Notes: generated by a model not told the origin, from the letters alone. Shown: positions 18,580 through 27,397, numbered from the stretch's first letter. The stretch is DNA of 64,000 nt from Cyanobacteria bacterium FACHB-471 (GCA_014695345.1 JACJOC010000077.1:124001-188000), one strand, 5' to 3'. A program made the numbers and translations.

Positions 18580-18671
18580 TTATCAACTAATTCTAGATGA
18601 CTTATCAAGTTGATAATATGAGTATAGTGTTGGTAATTTGACTTGTCAATCGGTAGAATTGGATTTATCAA
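18580..18671. promoter_or_regulatory. TTATCAA motif cluster in the divergent control region
   Basis: A perfect 7-1-7 palindrome TTATCAAGTTGATAA is at 18602-18616, on the predicted start site of the minus-strand gene. Further half-sites are TTATCAA at 18580-18586, TTGTCAA at 18643-18649 (overlapping the -35) and TTATCAA at 18665-18671. Spacing between starts is 22, 41 and 22 nt. The arrangement looks like an operator array for a dimeric repressor. Confidence 0.55.
18621..18649 (-). promoter_or_regulatory. Strong sigma70-type promoter for the 128-residue gene
   Basis: On the minus strand: -35 TTGACA (18649-18644), 17-nt spacer, -10 TATACT (18626-18621). Transcription is predicted to begin near 18614. 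Confidence 0.75.
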
Positions 18672-18745
18672 ATAGTCAGCTAGGTTCTCCTCGGTCGTAG
18701 CTCAAATCAATGGCCCTCTGAGAACCTGTGCAGAGGTGTTCTTGT

Positions 18746-21700
18746 ATGACCGAGTTCCCTGAAGATTTCCTGAATAACATTGCCGTTGCCCACAAAGTAT
18801 CAAGCGCTGAGCTACTAGCATTACGTCATGCTCTGGCAGGACAGACGGCAGAGGCAAGTGCAAAAACGCTGGGGGTTAGCGCGGTTGCTGTCCGTAAACG
18901 GTTGGGTTCGGTCTACAACAAATTTGCGATACCGGGCGGCACACCTGGAAAGTTAGAGGCGCTGCGAAGAATTTTGTTGGAGAAGCAACGCTCTTTTCAG
19001 CCGTTGTCTACTGCATTGCCTTCGGGTTTAGAAGATATTCCTAGCGCTCCCATTTTCTTTGGGCGCACAGCTGAGCTACAGACGCTAGAAAGCTGGATTA
19101 CCGTAGACCACTGCGCTTTAGTGACTGTGTTGGGCATGGGTGGGATTGGAAAAACTACGTTGACCGCAAAGTTAGTAGAGCGATCGCAAGACAAGTTTGA
19201 AGGGGTGTTGTGGCGATCGCTGCGTAACACCCCCCTCCTCAAAGATGTCTTATCTGATATCCTGCAAAATTTAGCTCATCTACCCGCAACTAAACTGCCT
19301 GGAGATGTAGAAGGAAGACTAGTACAACTCATCGATTGGCTAAACAGCCATCGTTATTTGTTAATCCTGGACAATGTAGAGGCAATTCTGCAACAGGGTG
19401 TGCTGGTCGGTTCTTATAAAGATGAGTATGAGGATTATGGTGAGTTATTCACGAGGGTAGGAGTTAGTTCTCATCAAAGCTGCCTGGTGCTGACCAGCCG
19501 AGAGAAACCCAAAGAAGTTGCACTATTAGAAGCAGCAGGATCAACGGTGCGATCGCTTCGACTACAAGGATTACACGCGACAGATGCACAAGCACTACTG
19601 CAATCGAGAGGTTTGTCCATTCCAACACATGAGCTAGATGAGTGCAAGAGACTGATCGAACGGTATCGAGGAAACCCATTAGCCTTAAAAATTGTTTCAA
19701 CCACAATTCAAGAAACCTTTGGTGGCAACATTTCAGATTTCTTAGGACAGGAAGAGGATTCGATCTTTTTAGGAGATATTCGTAGCCTGTTAGATCAGCA
19801 GTTTGAGCGCCTTTCTGAGTTAGAGAAAGATGTGATGTACTGGTTCACCATCAATTTGGAACCCGTTTCAGTGGCGGAACTGCGAAGAGACACGGTTTTA
19901 CCTATTTCTATTGGAGAATTGTCAGAAATCATCGAGTCCTTGAGACGGCGATCGCTGATTGAGGTTGAGCAACGATCATCCTTTACACTACAGCCCGTGG
20001 TCATGGAATACATGACAGATCAACTAATTGAACAGGTCTGCCAGGAAATTAAGACTGAGAAAATCGATCTGTTTAATCGCTATGCTCTGCTCAAAGCGGA
20101 GTCCAAAGACTATGTTAAAGCCTTGCAAATTCGCTCAATTCTTCAACCAATCATCAATCGACTACTTGCTATTTTTGGTGGTGCAGAAGGGGTAGAACAG
20201 CAGCTTAAGCGAATTCTTGCGGCTCTACCCAAACAACGACCGATCACACCAGGATATGCAGGCGGAAATATTATCAACTTACTCTGCCAAATTAAGCAGG
20301 TGATTGGTGGTGAGTATGATTTTTCTGATATTGCGGTTTGGCAAGCCGATCTGCGATTTGTTAGCTTACATCATGTCAATTTTGCGGGCGCTGATCTGGC
20401 AAAATCTGTTTTTTCTGAAACGTTGAGCAGTATTTTGTCACTCATGTTTAGTCCTGATGGGCAACAGTTAGCCACAGGAGATGTAGATGGAGAAGTTCGG
20501 TTGTGGCACATCACGGACGGTAAACATCATTTAGCGTGGCAAGGAAAACACAATAGCTGGGTGCGAACTGTAGCTTTTAGCCCGGATGGCACACGTCTTG
20601 CCAGTAGTGGCGGTGATCAAGTGATCAAACTGTGGGATGTGAATCAAGGAATTTGCTTGCGTACCTACAAAGTGAAAAACAGTGGCCCGGTGCGATCGCT
20701 TGCCTTTAGTGCGGACGGCACCCTACTTGCTAGTGGAGGAGATGACTGTCACGTCAGGCTGTGGGATGTCAATACGGGCAAATGTCTCAACACCTTAAAA
20801 GGGCACAAAGGCTGGGTGTGGTCAGTTGCATTCAGTGCTGATGGTGTCCTTCTTGCTAGTGGCAGCGAGGATCACAGTGTGCGCGTGTGGGACGTTCGCA
20901 CCGGACAATGTATTCACACTTTGGAGGGGCATCAAAACTGGATTGCATCCGTTGCCTTTAGCCCAGACGGTATCACGCTTGCCAGTGGTGGTGGAGACTG
21001 TTGTGTTCGCCTGTGGGATGTGCGGCTTGGCAAGTGTCTAACCGTGTTTGGGCAGGCAACAGAAAGGCATACCAACTGGGTGTGGTCAGTTGCCTTTAGC
21101 CCCGATGGAACGGTGCTGGCTAGCAGTAGTGACGACCACACGATCAAGCTATGGAATGTTGCTGATGGCACTTGTGATGCGACGTTGAAAGGACACACAA
21201 ATAGGGTTGGGGCGATCGCCTTCAATTCCAACAATGTGCTAGCCAGCGGCAGTGAAGATCAAACGATCCGGCTATGGGAAACAAACACCCGCAAATGCCT
21301 CAAAATCCTCAACGGTTACACTAATCGCATCGGAACTGTTGCTTTTAGTCCGCATGGATTTATTCTCGCCAGCGGCAGTGATGACCGCAAAGTGAGAATT
21401 TGGGATTGTCGCACTGGCAGAAGTTCTGCTGCCTTAGGCGGGCACACAAACCGGGTAGGAACGGTTGCCTTTAGTCCAGATGGAATGTTGCTTGCCAGTG
21501 GCAGTGATGATTGCACTATTCGGATATGGGATGTTCGCACCTGGCAATGTATCAAAATTCTGAAAGCTCATACCAATTGGGTTTCTACAGTTGCTTTTAG
21601 CCCAGATGGAATGTTGCTTGTCAGTGGCAGTGATGACTGCACCATTCGGGTATGGGATGTTCGCACCTGGCAATGTATCCCTCCATTGAATACACATACA

Positions 21701-22285
21701 AGTCGTCTGCGTTCAGTTGCCTTTAGCCCAAATGGTTTGCTCCTCGCCAGTGGCAGTGATGATAAAACTGTCAGACTGTGGGATGTTCGCACTTGGCAAT
21801 GTGTTAAAACGCTTGAAGATGATAACTGGGTCTGGTCTGTCACTTTTAGCCCTGACAGTCGTATTTTGGCGAGTGGAAATGAGGATTGTACTGCCCGATT
21901 ATGGAATATTGATTCCGGTGAATACAGTGCTTTAGCAGGACATAGCAGTCCTCTCCGGTCGATAGCATTCAGCCCAGATGGACGCATTTTTGCCAGTGGT
22001 AGTGGCGACAAAACAGTTAGGCTTTGGGACACTCAAACGGGCGAATGTCTCAAGATTTTAGAAGGTCATACCAATTGGGTGAAGGCGATCGCCTTTAGCC
22101 CCACTGGTGAAACGATCGCTAGCGGCAGTGATGACGAATCCATCATTATTTGGGATGTTAAAACGGGAACACGTCTCACTCTTCTGAGCAGTGAAAAACC
22201 CTATCAGGACACGAAAATCACCGGAGCTACGGGCATTACCGACCCGCAAAAAGCCTCATTAAAAGCGCTGGGAGCATTTGAGTAA
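18746..22285 (+). CDS. STAND receptor: HTH, NB-ARC ATPase and 14 WD40 repeats
   Basis: Predicted signalling ATPase whose propellers sense a ligand and release an ATP-driven switch. 1179 residues from the ATG at 18746 (AGAGG upstream); an in-frame GTG at 18728 is an alternative. An N-terminal LuxR-like HTH lies at about 17-78 (VSSAELLALRHALAGQTAEA). The NB-ARC domain follows at about 100-460, with GRTAEL entry motif, Walker A GMGGIGKTT (130-138) and Walker B YLLILDN (204-210). WD40 units run from about 560 to 1145, and I count 14, enough for two seven-bladed propellers. Units 9 and 10 are almost identical. No separate effector domain is seen, so the HTH may be the output or an adaptor. A glycosyltransferase begins 8 nt after the stop. 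Confidence 0.92.
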   Translation: MTEFPEDFLNNIAVAHKVSSAELLALRHALAGQTAEASAKTLGVSAVAVRKRLGSVYNKFAIPGGTPGKLEALRRILLEKQRSFQPLSTALPSGLEDIPSAPIFFGRTAELQTLESWITVDHCALVTVLGMGGIGKTTLTAKLVERSQDKFEGVLWRSLRNTPLLKDVLSDILQNLAHLPATKLPGDVEGRLVQLIDWLNSHRYLLILDNVEAILQQGVLVGSYKDEYEDYGELFTRVGVSSHQSCLVLTSREKPKEVALLEAAGSTVRSLRLQGLHATDAQALLQSRGLSIPTHELDECKRLIERYRGNPLALKIVSTTIQETFGGNISDFLGQEEDSIFLGDIRSLLDQQFERLSELEKDVMYWFTINLEPVSVAELRRDTVLPISIGELSEIIESLRRRSLIEVEQRSSFTLQPVVMEYMTDQLIEQVCQEIKTEKIDLFNRYALLKAESKDYVKALQIRSILQPIINRLLAIFGGAEGVEQQLKRILAALPKQRPITPGYAGGNIINLLCQIKQVIGGEYDFSDIAVWQADLRFVSLHHVNFAGADLAKSVFSETLSSILSLMFSPDGQQLATGDVDGEVRLWHITDGKHHLAWQGKHNSWVRTVAFSPDGTRLASSGGDQVIKLWDVNQGICLRTYKVKNSGPVRSLAFSADGTLLASGGDDCHVRLWDVNTGKCLNTLKGHKGWVWSVAFSADGVLLASGSEDHSVRVWDVRTGQCIHTLEGHQNWIASVAFSPDGITLASGGGDCCVRLWDVRLGKCLTVFGQATERHTNWVWSVAFSPDGTVLASSSDDHTIKLWNVADGTCDATLKGHTNRVGAIAFNSNNVLASGSEDQTIRLWETNTRKCLKILNGYTNRIGTVAFSPHGFILASGSDDRKVRIWDCRTGRSSAALGGHTNRVGTVAFSPDGMLLASGSDDCTIRIWDVRTWQCIKILKAHTNWVSTVAFSPDGMLLVSGSDDCTIRVWDVRTWQCIPPLNTHTSRLRSVAFSPNGLLLASGSDDKTVRLWDVRTWQCVKTLEDDNWVWSVTFSPDSRILASGNEDCTARLWNIDSGEYSALAGHSSPLRSIAFSPDGRIFASGSGDKTVRLWDTQTGECLKILEGHTNWVKAIAFSPTGETIASGSDDESIIIWDVKTGTRLTLLSSEKPYQDTKITGATGITDPQKASLKALGAFE

Positions 22286-22293
22286 ATAAAATA

Positions 22294-23631
22294 ATGGACA
22301 GTGAGATTTACTACTCAAACAGAGTTTGTCAGGCAATTCCCCAATCTTTTGATATAAGATGCGACGCTAATCGTCCAAGTCATTCACGCTCAAGTAGGCA
22401 GCGAATTGCGCTAATCTCCGACCACGGTGACCCCGCAGCCGAAATTGGATTTGAAGAAGCAGGCGGTCAAAACGTTTATGTTCGTTATGTTGGAGAAACC
22501 CTAACGAAGCTGGGATGGCAGGTGGATATGTTTACCCGCAAAGTGAAACCAGACGATCCTACTGTTGTTCAGCATTCTGCTCATTGCCGCACCATTCGTC
22601 TAGTTGCGGGACCGGAGCGGTTTATTCCTAGAGATGAAATTTTTGAGTATATGCCCCAATTTGTAGAAGCATTTGAGGCATTTGGCCGTCATGAAGGAGT
22701 TCACTATCCTCTCATCCACACAAACTACTGGCTTTCTGCCTGGATTGGCTTGCAGTTAAAAGCTCGTCATCCTGTGCAACTTGTCCACACCTATCACTCA
22801 TTGGGAGCTGTTAAGTATCAAACGCTGGCTCATCAACCGGCGATCGCCCTCACTCGACTCGCGGTTGAAAAACAAATTCTTGAGCAAGCAGACTGCGTCA
22901 TTGCAACCAGTCCCCAAGAACAGGAGTATCTTCACACCCTGGTATCTAGTAAGGGAAGAGTAGAAATTATTCCTTATGGAACTGACCTTGAGATTTTCCA
23001 CACTATCCCTAAAGCCGAAGCCAGAGCCAGATTAGGATTGAACTTAGATGAGCAGATTGTGCTGTACGTAGGACGATTTGATCCTCGCAAGGGAATCGAA
23101 ACATTAGTTCGCGCTAGTGTCAAAACTGAGGCATTTGCTGCAGGTCGGTTAAGACTTATCATTGTCGGAGGCAGTTGCCCAGATCAACCCGACGGACAAG
23201 AGCGCAACCGAATTGAACGAATTGTTCAAGAAATTGGGCTGAATGAGAGAACTCTATTTGCAGGCCAAGTGAAGCACAACATGTTGCCGTTCTACTATGC
23301 AGCGGCTGATGTGTGTGTGGTTCCCAGCCACTACGAGCCGTTTGGGTTAGTCGCGATCGAAGCAATGGCTTGTGGCACCCCTGTCATTGCTTCCGATGTA
23401 GGTGGCTTGAAGTCTACAGTACTATCCGAGCAAACGGGCTTACGGGTTTTGCCCCAAGATACAGCAGCTTTTGCAACGGCGATCGATCGCCTCTTAATCA
23501 ATAAAGTTTGGGCAATACAGCTAGGTGCCTGTGGATTAGCACAAGTTCGCAAACAATTTAGTTGGAATAAAATCGTCAGCCAGCTTAGCGAACTCTATCA
23601 ACTCCTGCTATCACAACAGATTTCCCAATAG
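22294..23631 (+). CDS. GT4-family glycosyltransferase (sucrose-phosphate-synthase-like)
   Basis: A retaining GT-B glycosyltransferase of 445 residues. The N-terminal domain has EEAGGQNVYVRYVGE, the nucleotide-sugar domain has VLYVGRFDPRKGIETLVRA, and the EX7E element is EPFGLVAIE. GGQNVYV and the HGDP start are shared by bacterial SPS-like and related GT4 enzymes, so sucrose-phosphate or another phospho-sugar acceptor is plausible, but the acceptor cannot be read out. The first 36 residues are not part of the fold and have low similarity; the real start may be later. It follows the STAND gene by 8 nt with no clear ribosome-binding site, suggesting translational coupling. It converges on the DUF6887 gene. 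Confidence 0.85.
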   Translation: MDSEIYYSNRVCQAIPQSFDIRCDANRPSHSRSSRQRIALISDHGDPAAEIGFEEAGGQNVYVRYVGETLTKLGWQVDMFTRKVKPDDPTVVQHSAHCRTIRLVAGPERFIPRDEIFEYMPQFVEAFEAFGRHEGVHYPLIHTNYWLSAWIGLQLKARHPVQLVHTYHSLGAVKYQTLAHQPAIALTRLAVEKQILEQADCVIATSPQEQEYLHTLVSSKGRVEIIPYGTDLEIFHTIPKAEARARLGLNLDEQIVLYVGRFDPRKGIETLVRASVKTEAFAAGRLRLIIVGGSCPDQPDGQERNRIERIVQEIGLNERTLFAGQVKHNMLPFYYAAADVCVVPSHYEPFGLVAIEAMACGTPVIASDVGGLKSTVLSEQTGLRVLPQDTAAFATAIDRLLINKVWAIQLGACGLAQVRKQFSWNKIVSQLSELYQLLLSQQISQ

Positions 23632-23675
23632 CTGGCATCTTGCGATCGCCGTTGAAGACATATTCTATTGAACTG

Positions 23676-23891
23676 CTACTGCTCGGTCTTTCTAAGCTTC
23701 TCTTCAAAAATGGACTGTACCTCACCCTCAGGATCATTCAAGTCAAAGGGATAAGGTTGGTATGGAGCATTGGGATCACGGCGGCTCATCAGTACTTCCA
23801 AGGCTGCTCTGAATGCCTCTTCATTGTTTCGATGTGCTGAAATAAATTGCTTTAGTTCTGCATTGGTCATCTGATACAGGTTTTGTGTCAT
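23676..23891 (-). CDS. DUF6887 family small protein
   Basis: 71 residues from the ATG at 23891. MTNAELKQFISAHRNNEEAF, then ALEVLMSRRDPNAPYQPYPF, is the pattern of this cyanobacterial family. The start codon overlaps the stop of the upstream DUF6888 gene in an ATGA arrangement, so the two are translationally coupled. Function is unknown; tight pairing and small size resemble toxin-antitoxin modules, which is inference only. Confidence 0.75.
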   Translation of the reverse strand: MTQNLYQMTNAELKQFISAHRNNEEAFRAALEVLMSRRDPNAPYQPYPFDLNDPEGEVQSIFEEKLRKTEQ

Positions 23892-24070
23892 AGGACAAAA
23901 TCCCAATTGCCATCTTCTTTAATTATCAACGTGATCTCGTCAGCTCCCCCAGCTTGAATGTAAATTGTCTTCAATTTCTGGTCGTAACGGAAAACTTGAA
24001 TAGGCTGGTACAGATTGGATAGCAACTGACAAAGAAAGATTGCTGTATTGGATTGTTGTTGCGTTGGCAA
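23888..24070 (-). CDS. DUF6888 family small protein
   Basis: 60 residues from a TTG at 24070, preceded by GGGAG at 7-nt spacing. The start LPTQQQSNTAIFLCQLLSNL aligns with how family members begin, and YQPIQVFRYD and EITLIIKEDGNWDFV are the conserved parts. The frame continues upstream to 24124, but that part (MAIALLVSYIRR) is not family-like. First gene of a coupled pair with DUF6887. Confidence 0.7.
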   Translation of the reverse strand: MPTQQQSNTAIFLCQLLSNLYQPIQVFRYDQKLKTIYIQAGGADEITLIIKEDGNWDFVL

Positions 24071-24271
24071 GCTACAACTCCCATAGTTACGCCGAATGTA
24101 GCTTACCAGAAGGGCGATCGCCAAAACGAAATAGCTGATGTCACGATCGCAGTTCTGACACAGCTGTTTCGCATGGGTTGAAGTGATGGGTGAAATACCG
24201 TGTGATGATTCTGCTCACTACCCTAAGCTTGAATCCGGGAATAATCCAGCTAGCGTTTATCTAAAATTCAC

Positions 24272-24667
24272 ATGAGCAGACTTCAGGCAATTCAGGTTGA
24301 CGAAAACACGGTGATTTATGTAGAGGCAACTGAGGAAGTAGAAACGCCTATCACCGTTCCGCAAGAGACTGAGGGAGAAGTGAGACGAGGGGGCGCAAAG
24401 GGAGCATTCTCTAAACCGCCAGAGCAGATGGCACGAAGCTTTCAGGCGATCGAGGGCACGATTCGCACATATACATCACATACGCTAAAGGCGTTTAAAG
24501 AGTTGGCGATCGCCGAGGTCAAGAAAGTAACTCTGGAGTTTGGTGTAAACGTCACAGGTGTGGGCGGTGTTCCATACATTGCTTCTGGTACGGCTGGCTG
24601 CAACATCAAAATTACGGTGGAGTGTGCCTTCCCAGAACCAAAGTCTGATGTCCCACCTGCACCATAG
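24272..24667 (+). CDS. Trypsin-co-occurring domain 1 (CU044_2847 family) protein
   Basis: 131 residues. The pattern VTLEFGVNVTGVGGVPYIASGTAGCNIKITVEC is split as strand, turn, strand and matches the Trypco1 fold found beside trypsin-like proteases, STAND ATPases and other conflict-system genes in multicellular bacteria. The ending is Pro-rich. Here it stands alone: no trypsin-like gene adjoins it, and the nearest related gene is the STAND receptor 2 kb away. It is probably an adaptor or sensor rather than an enzyme, because no catalytic residues are visible. Confidence 0.7.
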   Translation: MSRLQAIQVDENTVIYVEATEEVETPITVPQETEGEVRRGGAKGAFSKPPEQMARSFQAIEGTIRTYTSHTLKAFKELAIAEVKKVTLEFGVNVTGVGGVPYIASGTAGCNIKITVECAFPEPKSDVPPAP

Positions 24668-24733
24668 GCTCAAAGTAATTGGATGGAATGGGGCGATCGC
24701 CGTGCTGAGGGAGGAGTGCGGCAAGTACTAAAG

Positions 24734-24818
24734 CGTTGGGTTGCGCTCTGCTCCACCCAACCTACAGGTCTACTGCCTGTAATTTGGTAGGTTGGGTGAA
24801 GCGCAGCGCAACCCAACG
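24734..24818. repeat. GTTGGGTT palindromic repeat, copy 2
   Basis: CGTTGGGTTGCGC at the left and GCGCAACCCAACG at the right are a perfect 13-bp terminal inverted repeat. Inside, CACCCAACCTAC pairs with GTAGGTTGGGTG. The same element is at 13413-13497, and it fills the spacer between the Trypco1 gene and the amidase. Confidence 0.8.
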
Positions 24819-24932
24819 TTCTAATTTTGACGGGCTAGGAAGTTCTTTAGCCAATTTCCAATGTGGTAGCTTTTAGCGACCGAAGTTTACCATTCGCTGA
24901 TAAAGTCAGCATCAGGACTCGTGGATAGGATT

Positions 24933-26342
24933 ATGAACCCAGTTGATTTAGCATTTGCCCCTGCACTTGAACAGGCTCGATTGATTCGTAAGAAGGAAGT
25001 TTCGCCACTAGAACTAGTGCAGCTTTATCTAGAGCGAATTGAACGGCTAGATTCTCGGATTGGCAGCTATTTCACGGTGATCGCTGATTTGGCGCTAGAG
25101 GATGCAAAAGCTAAGACTGAATCGCTGACTGAGGCAGACCCAGAGGAAAAATTCCCGCCTTTCTTTGGTGTGCCCACAGCAATTAAAGACCTGAATGCGC
25201 TAGCGGGTGTACCCTGTAGCTACGGTAACCCGATGCTCAAGGATCAGATTGCCACCCATGACGCAGCGGTTGTCAGTCGAATGAAGCAAGCCGGATTTAT
25301 TATCTTAGGCAAAACAGCGACTTCTGAGGTGGGGTCGCTTCCCTATACGGAGCCGGAAGGGTTCCCGCCGACGCGCAACCCCTGGAATTTGGACTACACG
25401 CCAGGAGGGTCAAGTGGTGGAGCAGCAGCAGCGATCGCCAGCGGGTTCTGCTCGATTGCTCAAGGCTCTGATGGGGGTGGCTCAATTCGGGGTCCTGCCT
25501 CCTGCTGTAACTTGGTAGGCATCAAACCGTCACGCGGTCGAGTTTCTTATGCGCCTGTAGGCGACTGTCAAAGTGGTATTGCTACTAACGGTCCGCTCGC
25601 CCGCACTGTCACTGACGCAGCCGCCTTGCTGGACGTGATGGCAGGCTATGAAACGGGTGACCCTTACTGGCTGCCGACTCCCAGTTCACTATTCATCGAA
25701 ACCTCACAGCAGGGACTAGCTCAGCCGCTTAAAGTTGCCTTCAGTACGGGAATTCATCCCATTGGGGAAGCTGATCCGGTGGGACAGCAAGCCGTGTTAG
25801 AAACAGCTACTCTCATTCAAGAATTAGGTCATACCGTTGAGCAAGCCTGTCCTGATTGCAGCGATTTGATTGAGCCATTTAGCGTGGTTTGGCGGGCAGG
25901 TGTTGCTGCGTCAGGTATTCCCGCCGAGGCGCTCGGTTCATTTAACCGCTGGCTGCTGTCTCACAATGACTCTAGCGGCGACTACTTAAGGGCAGTCTGG
26001 GCAATGCAGACGATCGCCCGTCGCATCGTCGCCTTTTTTGAAAACTATGATGTGCTGGTATTGCCTGTTTACCTGCATCCCCCAATTCGCGTCGGCGAAT
26101 TTGCAAGCTTAACTCCTGAAGAAACGCTCCAGCGAATCATTTACTGGATTGCGCCCTGTCCTCCGTTTAACGCAACTGGACAGCCTGCGATCGCCATCCC
26201 TGCCACTTTTACTCCAGAAGGCTTACCCGTTGGCGTACAAATCGTAGGTCGTCCCGCTGCCGAAGCCACTATTATTGCTCTGGCAGCTCAGATCGAGTCG
26301 GTGAATCGGTGGAGTGAGAAACGTCCAGTGTTAGAGGATTAG
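24933..26342 (+). CDS. Amidase-signature family amidase
   Basis: Hydrolyses a carboxamide or related C-N bond; the physiological substrate is unknown. 469 residues from the ATG at 24933 (an in-frame GTG at 24921 is possible). The amidase-signature catalytic triad is visible: Lys in VPTAIKDLN, cis-Ser in the GGSSGG loop and the nucleophilic Ser in GSDGGGSIRGPAS. The C-terminal part ends in the family block GQPAIAIPATFTPEGLPVGV. It is not GatA: no gatB/gatC are near and the C-terminal region differs. Convergent with ilvC across a shared terminator. Confidence 0.88.
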   Translation: MNPVDLAFAPALEQARLIRKKEVSPLELVQLYLERIERLDSRIGSYFTVIADLALEDAKAKTESLTEADPEEKFPPFFGVPTAIKDLNALAGVPCSYGNPMLKDQIATHDAAVVSRMKQAGFIILGKTATSEVGSLPYTEPEGFPPTRNPWNLDYTPGGSSGGAAAAIASGFCSIAQGSDGGGSIRGPASCCNLVGIKPSRGRVSYAPVGDCQSGIATNGPLARTVTDAAALLDVMAGYETGDPYWLPTPSSLFIETSQQGLAQPLKVAFSTGIHPIGEADPVGQQAVLETATLIQELGHTVEQACPDCSDLIEPFSVVWRAGVAASGIPAEALGSFNRWLLSHNDSSGDYLRAVWAMQTIARRIVAFFENYDVLVLPVYLHPPIRVGEFASLTPEETLQRIIYWIAPCPPFNATGQPAIAIPATFTPEGLPVGVQIVGRPAAEATIIALAAQIESVNRWSEKRPVLED

Positions 26343-26349
26343 GCTCTGA

Positions 26350-26402
26350 TTGAAAGGTTTGATTGTTCGTGCGCGAAAATCAAACCTTTCAATTGGTTTT
26401 TC
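26350..26402 (+). terminator. Terminator between amidase and ilvC
   Basis: Perfect 14-bp stem TTGAAAGGTTTGAT (26350-26363) / ATCAAACCTTTCAA (26379-26392) with a 15-nt loop, then TTGGTTTTTC. It starts 7 nt after the amidase stop and reaches the ilvC stop, so it may serve both genes. Confidence 0.85.
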
Positions 26403-27397
26403 TACACTTTCTTCAGCCAGCTAAACATCGCACGCAAATCCTTACCCACTTCTTCAATGGGGTGTTCAGCTTCGCGGCGACGCATTGCGGTAAAACCAGC
26501 TTTGCCAGAGAGATTTTCCAGGACAAACTCGCGGGCAAACTGTCCAGTTTGGATTTCTTTGAGAATTTGACGCATTTCGGCGCGGGTGTCGTCGGTGACG
26601 ATGCGTGGGCCACGGGTGTAGTCGCCGTATTCAGCGGTGTTGGAGATGCTATCGCGCATTTTGGCTAAGCCGCCTTCAACTACCAGGTCTACGATTAGTT
26701 TGACCTCGTGCAGGCATTCAAAATACGCCAGCTCGGGCTGATAGCCAGCTTCAACCAGGGTTTCGAATCCGGCTTTGATCAGGGCACTCAAGCCGCCGCA
26801 GAGCACCACCTGTTCGCCAAAGAGGTCAGTTTCGGTTTCTTCGCGAAAGGTAGTTTCCAGGATTCCGGCGCGGGTGCCACCGACACCTTTCGCGTAAGCC
26901 ATAGCGCGATCGCGAGCCTGTCCCGTTGCGTCCTGATAGATAGCAAACAGACAGGGAACACCTTCTCCCTGCTCATAGGTACGCCGCACTAAGTGTCCGG
27001 GGCCTTTGGGGGCGACCATCACTACATCCACATCAGCGGGAGGCACCACTTGAGCAAAGTGAATGTTAAAGCCATGAGCAAATGCCAGCACTTTACCAGC
27101 GGTCAGATGTGGCTCAATTTCTTGCTTATAAACCGTTTTTTGCACTTCGTCGGGCAGCAAGATCATAATGAAATCTGCGGCGGCGGCTGCATCTGCAACT
27201 GGTTTGACAGTTAGCCCCTCTGCCTCTGCCTTGGCTGCCGAACGGCTCCCTGCATATAGACCGACGATGACGTTAACGCCGCTGTCTTTGAGGTTGAGGG
27301 CGTGAGCGTGACCTTGAGAGCCATAACCAATGATGGCAACAGTTTTTCCAGATAAAAGGTCTAAGTTTGCGTCAGCGTCGTAATACATACGAGCCAT
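26402..27397 (-). CDS. ilvC: Ketol-acid reductoisomerase (NADP+)
   Basis: Second common step of valine, leucine and isoleucine synthesis: Mg-dependent alkyl migration and NADPH reduction of acetolactate or acetohydroxybutyrate. 331 residues, class I (short) form. The Rossmann motif is [20 protein letters not shown]; Mg and substrate residues lie in the knotted C-terminal domain ([34 protein letters not shown]). PKGPGHLVR carries a family-conserved Lys. The ATG at 27397 has AGGAG 8 nt upstream. Monocistronic; a leuC-type gene is 29 kb away. Confidence 0.98.
   Translation of the reverse strand: MARMYYDADANLDLLSGKTVAIIGYGSQGHAHALNLKDSGVNVIVGLYAGSRSAAKAEAEGLTVKPVADAAAAADFIMILLPDEVQKTVYKQEIEPHLTAGKVLAFAHGFNIHFAQVVPPADVDVVMVAPKGPGHLVRRTYEQGEGVPCLFAIYQDATGQARDRAMAYAKGVGGTRAGILETTFREETETDLFGEQVVLCGGLSALIKAGFETLVEAGYQPELAYFECLHEVKLIVDLVVEGGLAKMRDSISNTAEYGDYTRGPRIVTDDTRAEMRQILKEIQTGQFAREFVLENLSGKAGFTAMRRREAEHPIEEVGKDLRAMFSWLKKV

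Noticed and set aside
20420-22180. Long repeats suggesting mobile or CRISPR DNA
   Set aside because: The period of about 126 nt is the WD40 blade and the frame stays open throughout.
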